From assembly GCA_009733575.1 (NCBI GenBank), contig ML769515.1, positions 29,987 to 93,986 of the forward strand: 64,000 bases of DNA, in the 5' to 3' direction. Positions 23,643-35,110 of the stretch are shown here, piece by piece; the stretch's first letter is position 1; each line of letters starts with the position of its first letter. A program made the position numbers and the translations under genes. The DNA comes from Gymnopus androsaceus JB14. Its lineage: Eukaryota > Basidiomycota > Agaricomycetes > Agaricales > Omphalotaceae. A model generated the notes under the pieces. It was not told where the DNA came from, searched no databases, and was given only the letters and a program-made list of their open reading frames with translations.

Positions 23643-23802
23643 GGTACGTGCCAGACTGTGACATTCACAACACGCTATCATGATTGTCATAGTCTGAATT
23701 GCAGGTTGCATCGATGCTGGCATCACAACACACTATTGTGACTGCTCATTGACTGGGCTACTTTCTCGATTGAAGCTGTGGGCTCAATCTGGCTGGGGAG
23801 GG

Positions 23803-23984
23803 TGTAACTCCCCCTATTACTTGCTCACACGTCATTATGTTATGTTATGTCACTCATATATAAACCATGTTATGTCACTTGTTTACCTTAGCTTAAACCT
23901 TACCCATACCGAATACCTTGACAATATCAGTCCAGTTGTGTTCATTTGGGTGAAACTTAGCTCTGACCTCACCGAGGTCTTATA
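23803..23984 (+). repeat. 3' LTR of gypsy element
   Basis: Second copy of the repeat at 13374-13555, starting TGTAACTCCCCC. It differs from the 5' copy at four sites: one G/T change and three transitions. The match ends abruptly at CTTATA (23984) and continues into unrelated sequence. Confidence 0.85.
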
Positions 23985-24785
23985 GCAAGTCACTTGAGTA
24001 GGCATTTTTAACACACTCAGCAAAGAGCGGGCAAGGGGTAGAATCTGTTGGTAAAGCTAGGTAACACTCCGAGAAGCTTCCTCCCTAAAACTAGACCAAG
24101 CCGACACTTGGGTCCAAGACCTTTCCTAATCAACAACGGGCTCGTCTAGGTGTGCACGTTAGGCTCCACCTGCAGTCCTAAGACTGATGTGACCTCTCTT
24201 TGAGATGAAAACCAGGAATGCTTGACTTAATAGCCGGGAAGTAGAATGAATTGCCTCAGTATCACAAATCCCTTACTCACCTGCTATGGATTTGGAGGTT
24301 GGCAACAAAGGTTAAGCTGAGTGTGTAGAAAGAGAAGTGCTTGTGTGAAGACAATGAAGATGTTATTGAGTCTGAGGTCTCTGAGCTCAGACCAGTCTAC
24401 TTATATACAAAGGGACTGGGACCCCAGTCACTACTACATAAGACCCATGATACCTATCCATGTGGGTCTGAAACAAGGGGTAGATCAACCCTGTTGGGAT
24501 GGAGATAACATCTCTACAAGGGTGGAGCAACCCTGTTAAGATGGAGATAACATCTCTACAAGGGTTGGGTAACCCTGCAAGGTGGAGATAACATCCCTGC
24601 AAGGGTTGAATAGCCCTGCAAGGTGGAGATAACATCCCTGCAAGGGTTTGATGGAGTAGCTAAGAAGCATATGTACATCTATACTAGATAATAAAAGTGT
24701 CAAGATAATGCACTAAGATAAGATAATAAAATATGTCATAGATAAGATTTAATGAAATAGGGAAATCTGTGACAGATGCACAGGC
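23985..24785. repeat. Intergenic, with about 51-bp minisatellite
   Basis: No gene. From about 24490 to 24655 a unit of about 51 bp repeats three to four times: GGAGATAACATCTCTACAAG, then GGTTGGGTAACCCTGCAA-like bases that are themselves partly palindromic. The rest (23985-24480 and 24656-24785) is featureless by eye. Confidence 0.6.
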
Positions 24786-25379
24786 TTGTCTTGTTTCAAT
24801 AAAGTTTTCGTGCCAATCCACGAACCAAGTGGACACTGGTACTCAGCATTGATTGATTATGAAGGCCAAAAAATAGAAGTTTTTGACAGCTGGGGAGCAA
24901 TGTATGAGAAAAATTCTGGGCGAGACATAAAAGACCAGAAGCATGCACCACTCATGTTGGTAGGTAAAATAGCATTTTTTGGTACTCCCTCAGTTTTTCA
25001 TACTTCTCCAATAGGTTTTAATGTGGGCAGCAAAGCTGTGGAGTTCAATTCGCGGTGTCGAGCCAACGGATAAGCCGACCGTCTTGCTCGGGGACAATAA
25101 GGACTCTGGATGGACTTTCGATCCGCATGCACTGGTACGTACATTAGACTGTGATGCGACCAATAACCTCACTTTTTCTAGGTTGCATTTCAGGACAACT
25201 GCTTTGACTGTGGGATTCATGTTCGTATGAGCGAGATTGAGGTCTTGTATGCTTCCAATACTCCCAGCAAAGCCACATTGATTGTTCCAGAAGGAGAAAG
25301 ATCAAGGCAAGGCCAGGTGTCTAAGGATAATCCCAATATCCCAATAAATTGGACCTGTCTGGTATGGACTTTGGATTGA
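24786..25379 (+). pseudogene. Ulp1-type cysteine protease fragment
   Basis: C-terminal catalytic part of a Ulp1/SENP-like (C48) protease, the fold that cleaves SUMO-like tags; in Agaricomycetes such domains are often carried by DNA transposons. Exon 1 reads VPIHEPSGHWYSALIDYEGQ near 24813-24875 with the catalytic His and the following Asp in VFDSWGA. Two short introns keep the frame (24960-25014 and 25135-25181). The third exon has FQDNCFDCGIHV near 25188-25225, which supplies the Gln and catalytic Cys. The N-terminal part is missing, the 5' end abuts the minisatellite region, and there is no good start codon. I therefore call it a truncated relic although the catalytic residues remain. Confidence 0.6.
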
Positions 25380-25664
25380 AGGTAGGCTCATACATTTGCT
25401 GTAGGATTGCGTTTAGATGGGCTATAATCTGGATGGGAGGAGTAGGAGCTGAGGCCGCGCTGGTGGAGTCAGAGGGACAGCCGGCAATCTCAGCAACTCG
25501 ATAGTATAGAGGAAGAAATTTTGAATGTGTGAATTTGCGCTGCAACAATGCTCTGGTTTGACCCAGCGTTGCATTTCAACCTACGGATAAAACATTATAA
25601 ATATATTGCCAATCCAAGTTTTAAAAAATACTTACCAGATTCAAAGTAGTGGACGTGGAACGAG

Positions 25665-25920
25665 AATTCCTTCAAGGGTGTGCAGATGAATGTACAGCGG
25701 CTGAAGACAGCCTGCATGTAACATTGAAAATGAAGCCTGAGACTGGCCCCAAATCAGGCTGAGTACAGCCTGAGACTGTGTTGATGCAGAATAGAGCGAG
25801 AATCCCTTCAAGGGTGTGCAGATGAATGTACAGCGGCTGAAGACAGCCTGCAAGTTACATTGAAAATGAAGCCTGAGACTGGCCCGAATCCGGCTGAGTA
25901 CAGCCTGAGACTGCATTGAA
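25665..25920. repeat. Tandem duplication, 136-bp unit
   Basis: Two copies, starting at about 25671 and 25807, share TTCAAGGGTGTGCAGATGAA and the following 90 or so bases with few differences. Each contains CGGCTGAAGACAGCCTG and GGCTGAGTACAGCCTG, the reverse complement of the hairpin motif repeated at 35575-43330. Confidence 0.75.
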
Positions 25921-25959
25921 GCGTATGTGAGCCTGGATAGCACTTCTCTATGCTTCCAA

Positions 25960-26299
25960 AACAGTCCCCTCCAAATAATCCTCCATCCTTCATCTCGTGG
26001 TGAACTGGGGCAGGTGCTTGAAGTGGCTTGTTTATGTCTAGCACCGTAGGCTTCTTGTTGTTTGGTGAGATTGTAAACGAGCGCCTATAAGCTGGTAGTT
26101 CAACCTGGATAAGGGATGGTTTGGATGAGGAGATCATTGTGTTCGAGTAAAAGACGTGGGTCTCGTATTTGGAGAGCTCCATGCCAGTTGCGCCATCAAA
26201 AACCCGAAGAGGCGCTTCAAGGCCAATGCCAATGGAAGATACGGAAGAAGAAATCGGAACGGCGCTTATCGATCCACATGAAATCAGAAAAATTGCCAT
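25960..26299 (-). other. Possible minus-strand exon, function unknown
   Basis: An open minus-strand frame of about 110 codons reads like real protein (EAPLRVFDGATGMELSKYET, later LPAYRRSFTISPNNKKP and APVHHEMKDGGLFGGD). It then runs into the 136-bp tandem repeat. It overlaps the uncertain 5' end of the plus-strand gene at 26277-27843, and only one of the two is likely to be right there. I recognise no family. Confidence 0.25.
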
Positions 26300-27843
26300 C
26301 CTTACCGTTTACCACCATCATACTCACCCAAACTCAACCAGATACCTCTTCCTACTGCCAGACACCCCATCAACAGCCGGAAGGTGCACTAATATTTGGA
26401 CTGCTCTGATTTACGCTAACGGCATTGCAAACAGGTCTATTCTATGCCAAGGATGTTTTGACCTTCATACAGAAAGAGCTGGAAGACTATAAAAACGCGA
26501 AAACTCACAAATTGATCCCCCCAAATTTGCTCCTAGCTCTCGACTTCGTTAAACAACTCTCCTGCTTGCAATTTAACATGACGGGACTCCAACATGGTAA
26601 GCCTTGTCTTTCTTCTCATTAAACCTCAACTAATATTTTTCTTTTAACTAGTGTATCGTCATGTTGACTTGGGGCCTGGCGAGAGTAAGGCAGCCATTTG
26701 TCCAAAAGAGAAAAACTGTTTTTAAATTCATTTTCCAGCCATGCTTGTCGAGCGTGAAGGTCATGCTGTTGGCCTCGTCATTCATCATAGCATGGATACC
26801 GACCATCCGACCTGCAACCCGCCCACAATCTTTCCTACGCATACCAATACCGCGTTTTGTTACCGTATTGCTCCTACACACCACTCAGCCATCGGACTGA
26901 TAGGTTCCCCCTGCGTTGATCCCTCTCCAGTGTGAGTTTACCATTCGATGAAACACCACAGCATTTCTTGACTAGTTATTTAGTGCTACAGAACCTGCTG
27001 CAGGCCAGCACCATTCCAGCGCATTGCTGGGGGTCTGGCGCTTCAAAGCCTACCGCCATTCGCATCCCTTGGATGAGATTCAGAATGATCTTAACTTTAT
27101 GCAACCAGGACCTATCTATGTTGTCACACATGGCACTCAAGTTGGATTTTTCCCCTCTTTGTGAGTATGCTACCTGTCTCACTAGCCCTCACTCATGGTC
27201 CTCCAGGTCGATCGCACAAGAGTTCACTCTACATGTCAGTTCCAATGCGTGGAAGAAGTGTAACAATATGCATGAAGCCTTTGATTATTACTCGCGCATC
27301 TACAACGAGACCAGTCGCGGTCTATTGGGCGTACAGGTGCTCCCTGCAATGGTTGTTTCCGCCAATCCGTTGATCGACGAGTCTCACCCTCTCAATCAGG
27401 ACGATGTTGTTCTGTCCATGCATCGCAATGGCAGGGTCACGATTGAGCGGGAGCCTGCGGACGGTAATCCTCACTATCCCATTGACGACTTGCCTGCGTA
27501 CAGCTATCGCGAGGCCCTTGTTGCGGCCTTCGAGGAGCAGGGTCAAGATGCTGCCTCTGGTTCTAGGTCGTTCGCACTGCCCTCTGGGCCAATTGTAATT
27601 TCCGATAGCGATTCTGATGGTTCAACTTCATCTGCTCCTACCTCTGGTCCAATTGATATCGATATCGATGCAGATGAGGAGCAATACAATTTTGCCGGTG
27701 ATCTCTCCAGTCTCACTCAAGTGGAATACAATGAGATTGAAGCTATTGAACAGTCACTAATGGCTAGCCAGCAGACTCGCGTTGACTACAATGAGGAAGA
27801 GGCTGTTGAGCAAGCTCTGAGGGCTAGTCTTAGTCAAGAGTAG
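26277..27843 (+). CDS. Multi-exon protein with two UIM-like motifs
   Basis: Uncharacterised gene with six inferred exons: 5' end to 26383, 26435-26596, 26652-26684, 26739-26931, 26984-27160 and 27207-27843. All five introns are 46-54 bp, GT-AG, and keep one frame. The middle reads IYVVTHGTQVGFF then NAWKKCNNMHEAFDYYS, a pattern like the small fold found at the N-terminus of RNase H1 (viroplasmin type), which binds nucleic acid hybrids; this is a weak match. The C-terminus is acidic (ISDSDSDGST, DIDIDADEEQ) and ends with IEAIEQSLMAS and EEEAVEQALRASL, both close to the ubiquitin-interacting motif. The first ATG used (26277) is a guess. No break was found from exon 2 on. Confidence 0.5.
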
Positions 27844-28854
27844 TGTCGTGTTATTGTGATCATTAGGTAGCAAGAATGGCAGATGTCTCGACTCGAAAAT
27901 AATTTTACCATGTGATGTTTATTAACAAGGTCAACTTCCGGTGCAGTAGAGATATGAAATTGGCAAATTGAGATAGATGGATAGCATATCATACGTGCGA
28001 GATGTCGTATCCATTTCAAAGCAACATACCCTATAAATGACAGGCTTGAAATGGCATTGTAAACACTCCCCCAATGGAAAGGACAAAGTCAGAACAAAAA
28101 TTGCAACAGCGATGTGAATATTATGCAAAGTAAGTACTCTGGTGCAACACAAAAGTAATGGGGGCTAATGATTAATAATAGAAACCGGGAAAAATTGGCT
28201 GGACAAAGACACGAACAGTGAAAAATGGACCATCTCATTTTCTTTGCAACTGTACTAATCGGTTGAGTTTGTTAGGCGAAGATTGAAATCAGCTGGCAGA
28301 ACGGAAGAACAGAAGGGCAGCGAGCGGATCCAACACCGCGAGGCCACTGCACGATACAGGGCAATGAGGCGCCAGGAGCTTGCTAGGAAACAAGCGGAAC
28401 GACACCTTAGGTCAGTTATGTATGAGGAAATACAGTGAAACGAGGAGCTCACCACCCATCTAGAACAAAGGGACCTGGTGTTCATGAATTAGTATGACGA
28501 GAAAATCAAATGAGGAAGTTGGAGGTGGCTGAAAAGGCTGCAGACGCGTGGTTCAGCAGTAGACGAGGACGACCACATTTGTGACTTTGATGTATTTTAG
28601 ATCCGATGATGAAATGTGCAAACCTGAGTTTTACAATTAGCCGTAGGTCCAGAATTGTAAATTGTGCGATGGCTGGCAGAGAGATAAGTGGATGTACACC
28701 CATTTTGAAGACTTGAAAAAGCATCCCTTACCTTTCTGAAATATTCGTTTGACTTATTGCAACCTCTCTTTTCGAAAAATATGCTTTGATTCTTTGGCAA
28801 ACAGGTCAGTGCATATCGGTAGGCTCATCTCAATGACACTCACCTGTTGACAGT
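27844..28854. other. Intergenic with a short coiled-coil relic
   Basis: No complete gene. Between about 28265 and 28440 the plus strand reads like a basic coiled coil (EATARYRAMRRQELARKQAE) and ends at a TGA near 28436. It could be an exon remnant of a lost gene. The remainder shows nothing I can name. Confidence 0.3.
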
Positions 28855-31409
28855 ATGCCAAATCCCGGGAATTTCTGCGGTGCACGCAAGGTGTTTCTTG
28901 AATCCACCAGAGAGGAATACACACAGGCTGCAAGAGATGGAAATGTAAAGGAAGTTCGTCAGGATATCTGTCGACAATATTATCTGCATTTTCCGGTCTC
29001 CAAAGGCGATGACTATGAGCCGAGTGAGGCAGAGCTAAATGCCGTGAACAATAAAGCCCCACCTCAACGTGAAGAAGACCCAGAAGGTTGGGAGACGATG
29101 AGTTCAGAGGAACGCAGTGCTCTAATCCAACAACGTGGAGATTTTGTGTGCACCAAGAATGCAGTAGGCACTCAAATTTAGTCGACGCTGGTCGAGCACC
29201 TAATCTTCTTATTTTCTCTCCAGCAAATCGCCCGATGGTTGAAATATGTTTATGATCGCGAAAACAAGGATAGTGCTACTAAGGACCCCGCTTTTGCCAA
29301 ACTTATCACTTTGCTGACCGGATCTGCTGCGGACAAGCCTAAGAAAGTCCCAGCCAAAACTCTTTGGCTCAGAGAATCAGGGGTGAAGGACACTATCGAC
29401 ACCAAGCACAAACTGGCTGTTGAGGCGTGGAGGGCTACGAGGCCTGCAGTCCTAACATCTAACGATAAGGCCATGCCTCTTAAAATTCATAACCAGATCG
29501 TTACACGGAAGTGGAGCGAGCTGAGTGACATGATTCGGGCGGATTGGGAGGATCGGTTGACTAGGGCACACAAAGAAGCTGTGAGGGTGTGGGTTGAGGA
29601 AACAGTTGAATTTTCTGATGAACCTGCCGAACGCCAAAGGTATGCTTACCCCCCATTTCATTGGATTGCACTCATTGTAGTTTAGATGTATCAACAACAT
29701 TATCTCCTTCCTTCAACCTATCCTGGATGCTGTTAGCGAAGCCACTGGATGGGCAGTCACTATGATGGCTGGTGGTCCTGAGCCCGCCAATGGAGGTGAG
29801 TTGTTTGCTGGACCCTCATATTTTACTCAGGTTTATATGAATTTATCTTACAGGCCATTTAAACATGATTAATCTGCACGGCGGTACTTCCGCAGACTGC
29901 ATTGGTTTGAGCTTTGGCACTGCAATGCATGTACCCTATAAACACGCTGTTTTGCCTGTTTTTGGTCAATTTTTGAAGTTATGTTACAGTAAGTTTGTAT
30001 TCATTGTGTGGGTTTTGTTGAATCCTAAGTTCTGACTTCCTATCATAGCTACTGAAACATGCCAATCCCGAGCGTTACCGGTGAACGATGAAATGAAGTC
30101 GTTGGCCGTGGTTATGCAGGAGAATCCGGGAGGCAGCGTGCTGTTTTTGGAGAGAGAGGTGTTTGGAAGCTCAGCCTTTACTCCTTCACCTACTCCTGCG
30201 GCTGTTTCTGAGCCTTCCGCGAGTGTTCCTCCGGCTATTTATTCGGGTACCAGCAATGCCCAAGCTTGCTTTTCCACTCCTATTGACGAGCCAGCTTGAT
30301 CTTCCACTCCTCCCTCTTCCACTGCCACCGACCATACTACTTTGACTCCCATTAGTGGTGCTACTGCTAGTCTTTCGAGTCCTGCTACTGACACCACAAT
30401 CTCTTCCACTATTCCCGGACCTACTCCTTTGGATCCCATTGGCGGACCTACTGCCTCCAATCTCACTCCTTCGAGCCCTGGTGCTGACACCACGATCTCT
30501 GCTATTGCTGTCACTGATGATCCTTCGAGTTCCATGGCTACGGACACTGAAACAATGGCCATCACCGATCCTACTCCATCAACTGCATCAGCTGATGTTA
30601 CAATGGATGAGGTGTCAACCAATATTTCTGTGGCTGGTTCAAAGAAGCGGAAGGGATGCAATAATGGAAAGGCAGACAGAGCTGCGAAGCAGGGTCGGTC
30701 ATCGGGTTCTGGTGAGGCTTCTGCGCTGGAGAAGCCTTGACCGGTACCTAGGCCAGTCACACGAAAAGGCGCATCAAGCACAATGAACAACTTGACTGGC
30801 AGCACTCCGTTGGACACGCCTGCTTCCCCACCTGCAGCACCAGCCTCTCCTGGCTTTCTTACAGTTCAGGTGCCTGAAGACGCACCGGCATATATTACGA
30901 ACGGTATCACAATGTTCACAAGCCTTGAAGGCTTGAAGGGTTCGAGCCCTTGGATGCAGCTGGTTCAAGGTTGGGTTGATTTTGAGGTGGCACGCAAGTT
31001 TATGGAGAGTCCAGCGCTTGCAGCAAAGAATCGCCCGCCTGTGGTAGGCGAGTGGATTGCGTGCGCTCGTGCCATCACCTACAAGGGTACAAATATTGAT
31101 CCGGAAGTGTATGGTCAAGGTTTTAGGGGGTGGTATGCAGCTTTGCAGCCATTGTGGAGGACTCTTTCTGGCGGTGGTGCCAGCAACACTTTCGTTGAGG
31201 CAAAGGGGGTTCGGGATTGGGCCAAGTTCCAATGCTCCGGGAAAAACAGCCTCTTGAGTGTGATTGCTGCATTGTATTTTTAGAGTGTGTACACTGAGTT
31301 GATGAGGGGCGATGGTTACCGGGATAACCAAAAACGGGAGCGAGTTTGTGCGGATTGGTCATTCTTTGTTGGTGATCTCACCCATTCTTTGGAACGTATG
31401 CGCGGATAG
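28855..31409 (+). pseudogene. Agaricomycete-expanded protein family, broken copy
   Basis: Member of a large uncharacterised family common in mushroom genomes. Exons: 28855-29163, 29224-29639, 29686-29795, 29854-29988 and 30049 onward, all joined in frame by 45-60 bp introns. N-terminal landmark NFCGARKVFLES; central core GWAVTMMAGGPEPANGG (29738-29856) followed by LNMINLHGGTS and LPVFGQFLKLCY. Then comes a long Ser/Thr/Pro linker with a basic KKRKG patch (30647), and a C-terminal domain rich in Trp (VQGWVDFEVARKFMES, GWYAALQPLWRTL, DWSFFVGDL). Stops at 30297 (TGA), 30738 (TGA) and 31281 (TAG) interrupt the same frame, so it is probably dead; both TGA stops fit former CGA. Cellular role unknown. 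Confidence 0.6.
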
Positions 31410-31566
31410 GACCACTTTGTGTACATCTATCTAACAGTTATCATATGTAGTAGAACTTCATGTAGTACTGTAGAATTACTACATCAATTTGTACTATATT
31501 GTCCGCTTTCGATTGTGCATAGATTGTATTTAGCCGAAACATTGAAGGCGCAATATCACGCACTGA

Positions 31567-31591
31567 GGAGGAGGAAGGAAGGAAGGAAGGA
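31567..31591. repeat. GGAA microsatellite
   Basis: A short run of GGAA/AAGG units between two genes. The surrounding 31410-31860 shows no coding signal. Confidence 0.8.
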
Positions 31592-31869
31592 AGTTTATTA
31601 CTTGGCATGGTCCCAATAGCGAAACGCAGACGGTAAAACGGTTCAAATCAAAAATTTTCGCTAAAATCTATGGCACACATGAATTTGTATTACATTGTTA
31701 ATGATTCGAATAGCAACTGAGGAGTCTTGTGCTCATGGTACGTTTGCAAGACATAGATACATTTACAGGACATAGGTGCTATTATGCTACAGTGCATGAA
31801 GGACAGTGAGATGAAGCAGGGCTTCTGGGAACAGCAAGTATTGAGCAGTGTGTGTGTTTCAATGATGAG

Positions 31870-32751
31870 AGTGCGGATCAGCCTGCGCAGGACTGCAAAG
31901 ATGGCAGTATTGGGCTCGATGTGTCGTACAAAGTAGATTTCCAGGGTGTGTTGATAACAGAGGGCGTTCCACGTATGCGAGCAAAGCAGTTACGTGGCTA
32001 GAACCAATGTTAGTCAAAGACCAGGCTGCTAGAGTAGGAAGACTCACCGGTGGAACACGCACCCAATATCGTACGAAATAGCATGCGGCGACATGAAGAA
32101 GTTTTGGAGTCCAGGATTGATTAAAAGCTCCGTTACGTGTCTCTCTCCATGACTAAGTGACCTAAGAAAAACAATGAGGTCAAATGAAGCAAGACATAAA
32201 AAGTAGCATCAAACGAACCTAACGCGTTGGGGCCTATCATCGTTGTCCATGATGTGGAAGCAATACCAAATGAGTACGTTGACTGCGTTTAACGGTATGA
32301 ACCGTGTCGAGCGACAAGAAGCAAAAGATTGGTTGATGGATGGTAGGCAGATGAACCGCAATGAGAAGCGCCAGTGAATACCACGGAAAGGAGAAGAGAA
32401 GGAGAAGCAAAGCAAAGGAGGGCAGAGGAATGCCGAAATGATGTTCACACGATAACGGCAGCTCGGCAATTGTACGGGATTTGCAGAATGCTCGTATAGG
32501 ATAATTGCGCTCATTGTGGGGAACAATGGGGAACGACAGGACCAACACCCTGGGGTGATTGGGACGATGCATCGGGGAGTGATGCACCTGGTGTCAGGCA
32601 TATGGGAGGCGGCAGGGTAAACGTACCTGCCAATGTCCAATTGATGAATATCATTTGGCGCATTGGGCAGGTGATGTGGCAGTACAGCGATGAGCTTGAG
32701 TAGAGCTCCCGCCCATGCATCTACCCCATAGTGGGTGTATGGCAGAGGCAT
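31870..32751 (-). CDS. Putative multi-exon gene, unknown function
   Basis: An ATG at 32751 opens MPLPYTHYGVDAWAGALLK and continues through HHLPNAPNDIHQLDIG to a GT donor near 32630. Further pieces that join with plausible 45-80 bp introns read LVLSFPIVPHNERNYPIRAF, then NVLIWYCFHIMDNDDRPQR near 32225-32290, then SHGERHVTELLINPGLQN and SPHAISYDIGCVFHR near 32050-32160. The 3' end is unclear. I recognise no domain. The start lies about 100 bp from the plus-strand gene at 32849, so the two would share a divergent promoter. Treat the exon set as a hypothesis. Confidence 0.35.
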
Positions 32752-32848
32752 AAGGTATAGTAGGGTATAGTAGCAAGCAAAAGGATAGTATTGTAGAGGA
32801 ATGGGAGATCACCCATATTGATGTATCAGTCAAAAAGGCAGACCCCCC

Positions 32849-35110
32849 TTGTTTGATACATCGATCCAGCAGCTAAAGGTGACACTGATGCCACAGTTTT
32901 ATGACCGCCGTTTCCCAAGTCTCCCCTTTGTTCGCCTCTTAGAATATGCCGAGAAAGACTTGCTAAAACGTCCAGAATACAAAAACCTCTATGAGGTCTG
33001 GCAATCGGAAAGTCGTGACCTGCTTACCGACGGTTTTGCCCAAAAACAGTACCTTAACACTCTCATTTTTAGGCGCGGTCAGTCGGAGAAACAATATAAT
33101 CAAAGCATATCTCAGTCAAACAATCCTGTCCTCGAAAGATGGCTGAAGTTTGTGCATTCTTGGGAATCTCTCCTGCCCAGTGTCGAGGAGATTTGCAATC
33201 TTGGCACGCTCATGTCATTTAGCACTTATGTCCCAAAAATGGCAGCTATACAGCGCCGATTCAAAATTGCAGAGTCATGGACTACAATGTCAGATGTCTT
33301 GATTCAAAAGCAGGTGGACACTGGTTGGCATCTCTCAGTTACTCAATGCAAAATGCAGGATGAGCATTTCATGGGCATCTGGGGTAATGGGATGGATCTC
33401 CAAATGCTCAAGTGGTATCTTTACGTTGCTCAGGTGCCAGTTTTCTGGCTTCACTGGCGAGCGCCAGACTCCGATGAAGAGCTCCCATCAGACATACTGA
33501 AGTTCATGAACCTGATTGAAGGTACGGCGATGTCTTCATATCTCGCTGATGCCCAAAATTTGAAAATCATGAACGCTGCTGGTGATTTGGCTTTTTTTCA
33601 GACCAAATTTCTAGACGAATCAATTGTGAAGTGTTGAAACTTGCCGGAAATAAATATAAATATGTGGTCTTTCCCATCCCCAGAACCTCCACTCATTGCG
33701 TCTGACCCTGTCCCTGCAACAAACACTCCAAAAACTGGGTTAATGGACCTTTCTTGTTACATGAGTGCGCTTGAGCTGGGAGTGAAAAGGATTGTTCTGG
33801 AGATTAATGATGAGGATGAAGACGACGAGATTGAAATTGTATCTGGCCCTGTCAAGAAGGTATGTAGAATTTTACCCGGCACTGTTGTTCCTTGTTGCTT
33901 ACTATCTCCATCGACTTGAACAGACGCGGAAAGCGGAGGAGGAGGAAGAACGGAAAGCAAAGGAGGAGGAGGAACGGAAAGCAAAGGAGGAGGAGGAACA
34001 GAAAGTGAAGGAGGAGGAAACAGAAGTTCATTTCTCAGGATTAGAGCTCGAAGACGCTGTGGATTGCTCTGGGACAGCCCTCATTACCTCTGTCGATGGA
34101 GATGCCATCCAGGTTGTTGCAGAACAACTTGAAGATCTCTGCTTGACGCTGCTGGAGACAGTTGAGGATCATGCGTCAGATGGCGCCATGGACCTCACTA
34201 GCTTGGTCAATGCAGGCATGGATAAGGGCGTTGTGGGACAGCAGCCAGAGTCAGCTGAGGATCACATCCTTTCTCAGTCAGATTCTACGGACTGCTCCGA
34301 GTCTGGGGCGGATCTCACCTCAGTCAATGAAGGCGGCTTTGCGAAACAACAGTCAGTGGTCCAAATGGTTTCTCAGTTGAGCAACACCTCCGTATCTCTC
34401 ACTACCGCGACAGTCGAGAGCGTTACCTTGAAGCGGCCAGGGGAATCACAGAGCTTTGAAAACCCCAAGCACCCGCGCTTTGACCCTGGCCTGAATCCCA
34501 ACAATCATCCAAGTCGTCCCCCTCTCAAATTCACCATCTCTAAGCATCCCACCGCTTTCTTGGTAGTCAAAGGAAGAAATGAACAGAACATTTTCAGCTT
34601 CATCCAATTCGTCGAACAATATACTCCGGTTTCCAAATTCCAGCGCATACAACTTGTTCACCTACCCAATGCAAAGAACTTTTTTTTTTTATCAAGACCA
34701 GTACCACCGACGACGCGAAAGCGGCAAAAAAATATCTTCTTGACCCCCGAAACGTACAAAAATGTCAGGTGCAGTATATCCTCGGCCTAGATTGGCATGG
34801 ACTGTATCCTGACAAGGAAGTAGAGAAATCCGCCTCAGATGCCAATTGGTGCGTTGTCACCACACAGCCTCCACCTCCTTGCCACCAGACCACACTCAGG
34901 CATTGTGCCAGAAGGAAAATCACGGTAAAAAAACAAGAGTGGGGAGACAATGTGGATAGGGAAGGCGTACAAAATAATGTCCACCACCATCAGTACCGTC
35001 GTCAGCATCAGGAGCAGTCCAATGGCAGGAGCAATTACCACAGATCCGGCAAAGAGAGGGAATGGGAGCAAAGAGGGCCGAGTCGTGCTGGTAAAGGCTC
35101 AAGGGCTTGA
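32849..35110 (+). pseudogene. Uncharacterised protein gene with stop and frameshift
   Basis: A long open stretch from about 32849 (first ATG in frame at 32888, at QFYDRRFPSLPF) runs to a TGA at 33635. The same frame continues after it (MWSFPSPEPPLIASDP), crosses one intron (donor GTATGT near 33861, acceptor near 33922) and enters a charged repeat of (K)AKEEEER units near 33930-34015, a likely coiled coil. A Ser/Thr-rich acidic region and a C-terminal domain (FIQFVEQYTPVSKFQRIQLV) follow. An 11-T run at 34680-34690 shifts the frame; one more T, or two fewer, would continue as KTSTTDDAKAAKKYLLD and on through LDWHGLYPDKEVEKSA. I do not recognise the family. Confidence 0.45.

Larger units (their letters stand above)
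13374..23984 (+). mobile_element. Ty3/gypsy LTR retrotransposon, chromovirus type
   Basis: A complete-looking but inactive LTR element of 10.6 kb. Order: 5' LTR, gag, protease, reverse transcriptase, RNase H, integrase, chromodomain, an extra 3' ORF, 3' LTR. The integrase after RNase H defines Ty3/gypsy, and the chromodomain places it among chromoviruses. From 15892 to 21135 the coding frame never shifts and is broken only by in-frame stops, nearly all TGA where Arg is expected. The two LTRs differ at four sites in about 182 bp, so the insertion is fairly recent. The bases flanking the LTRs (ACAAG left, GCAAG right) could be a 5-bp target duplication with one change. Confidence 0.9.

Noticed and set aside
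24387..24635. Minus-strand frame with repeated Pro-Cys-Arg-Asp-Val
   Set aside because: Pure translation of the 51-bp minisatellite.
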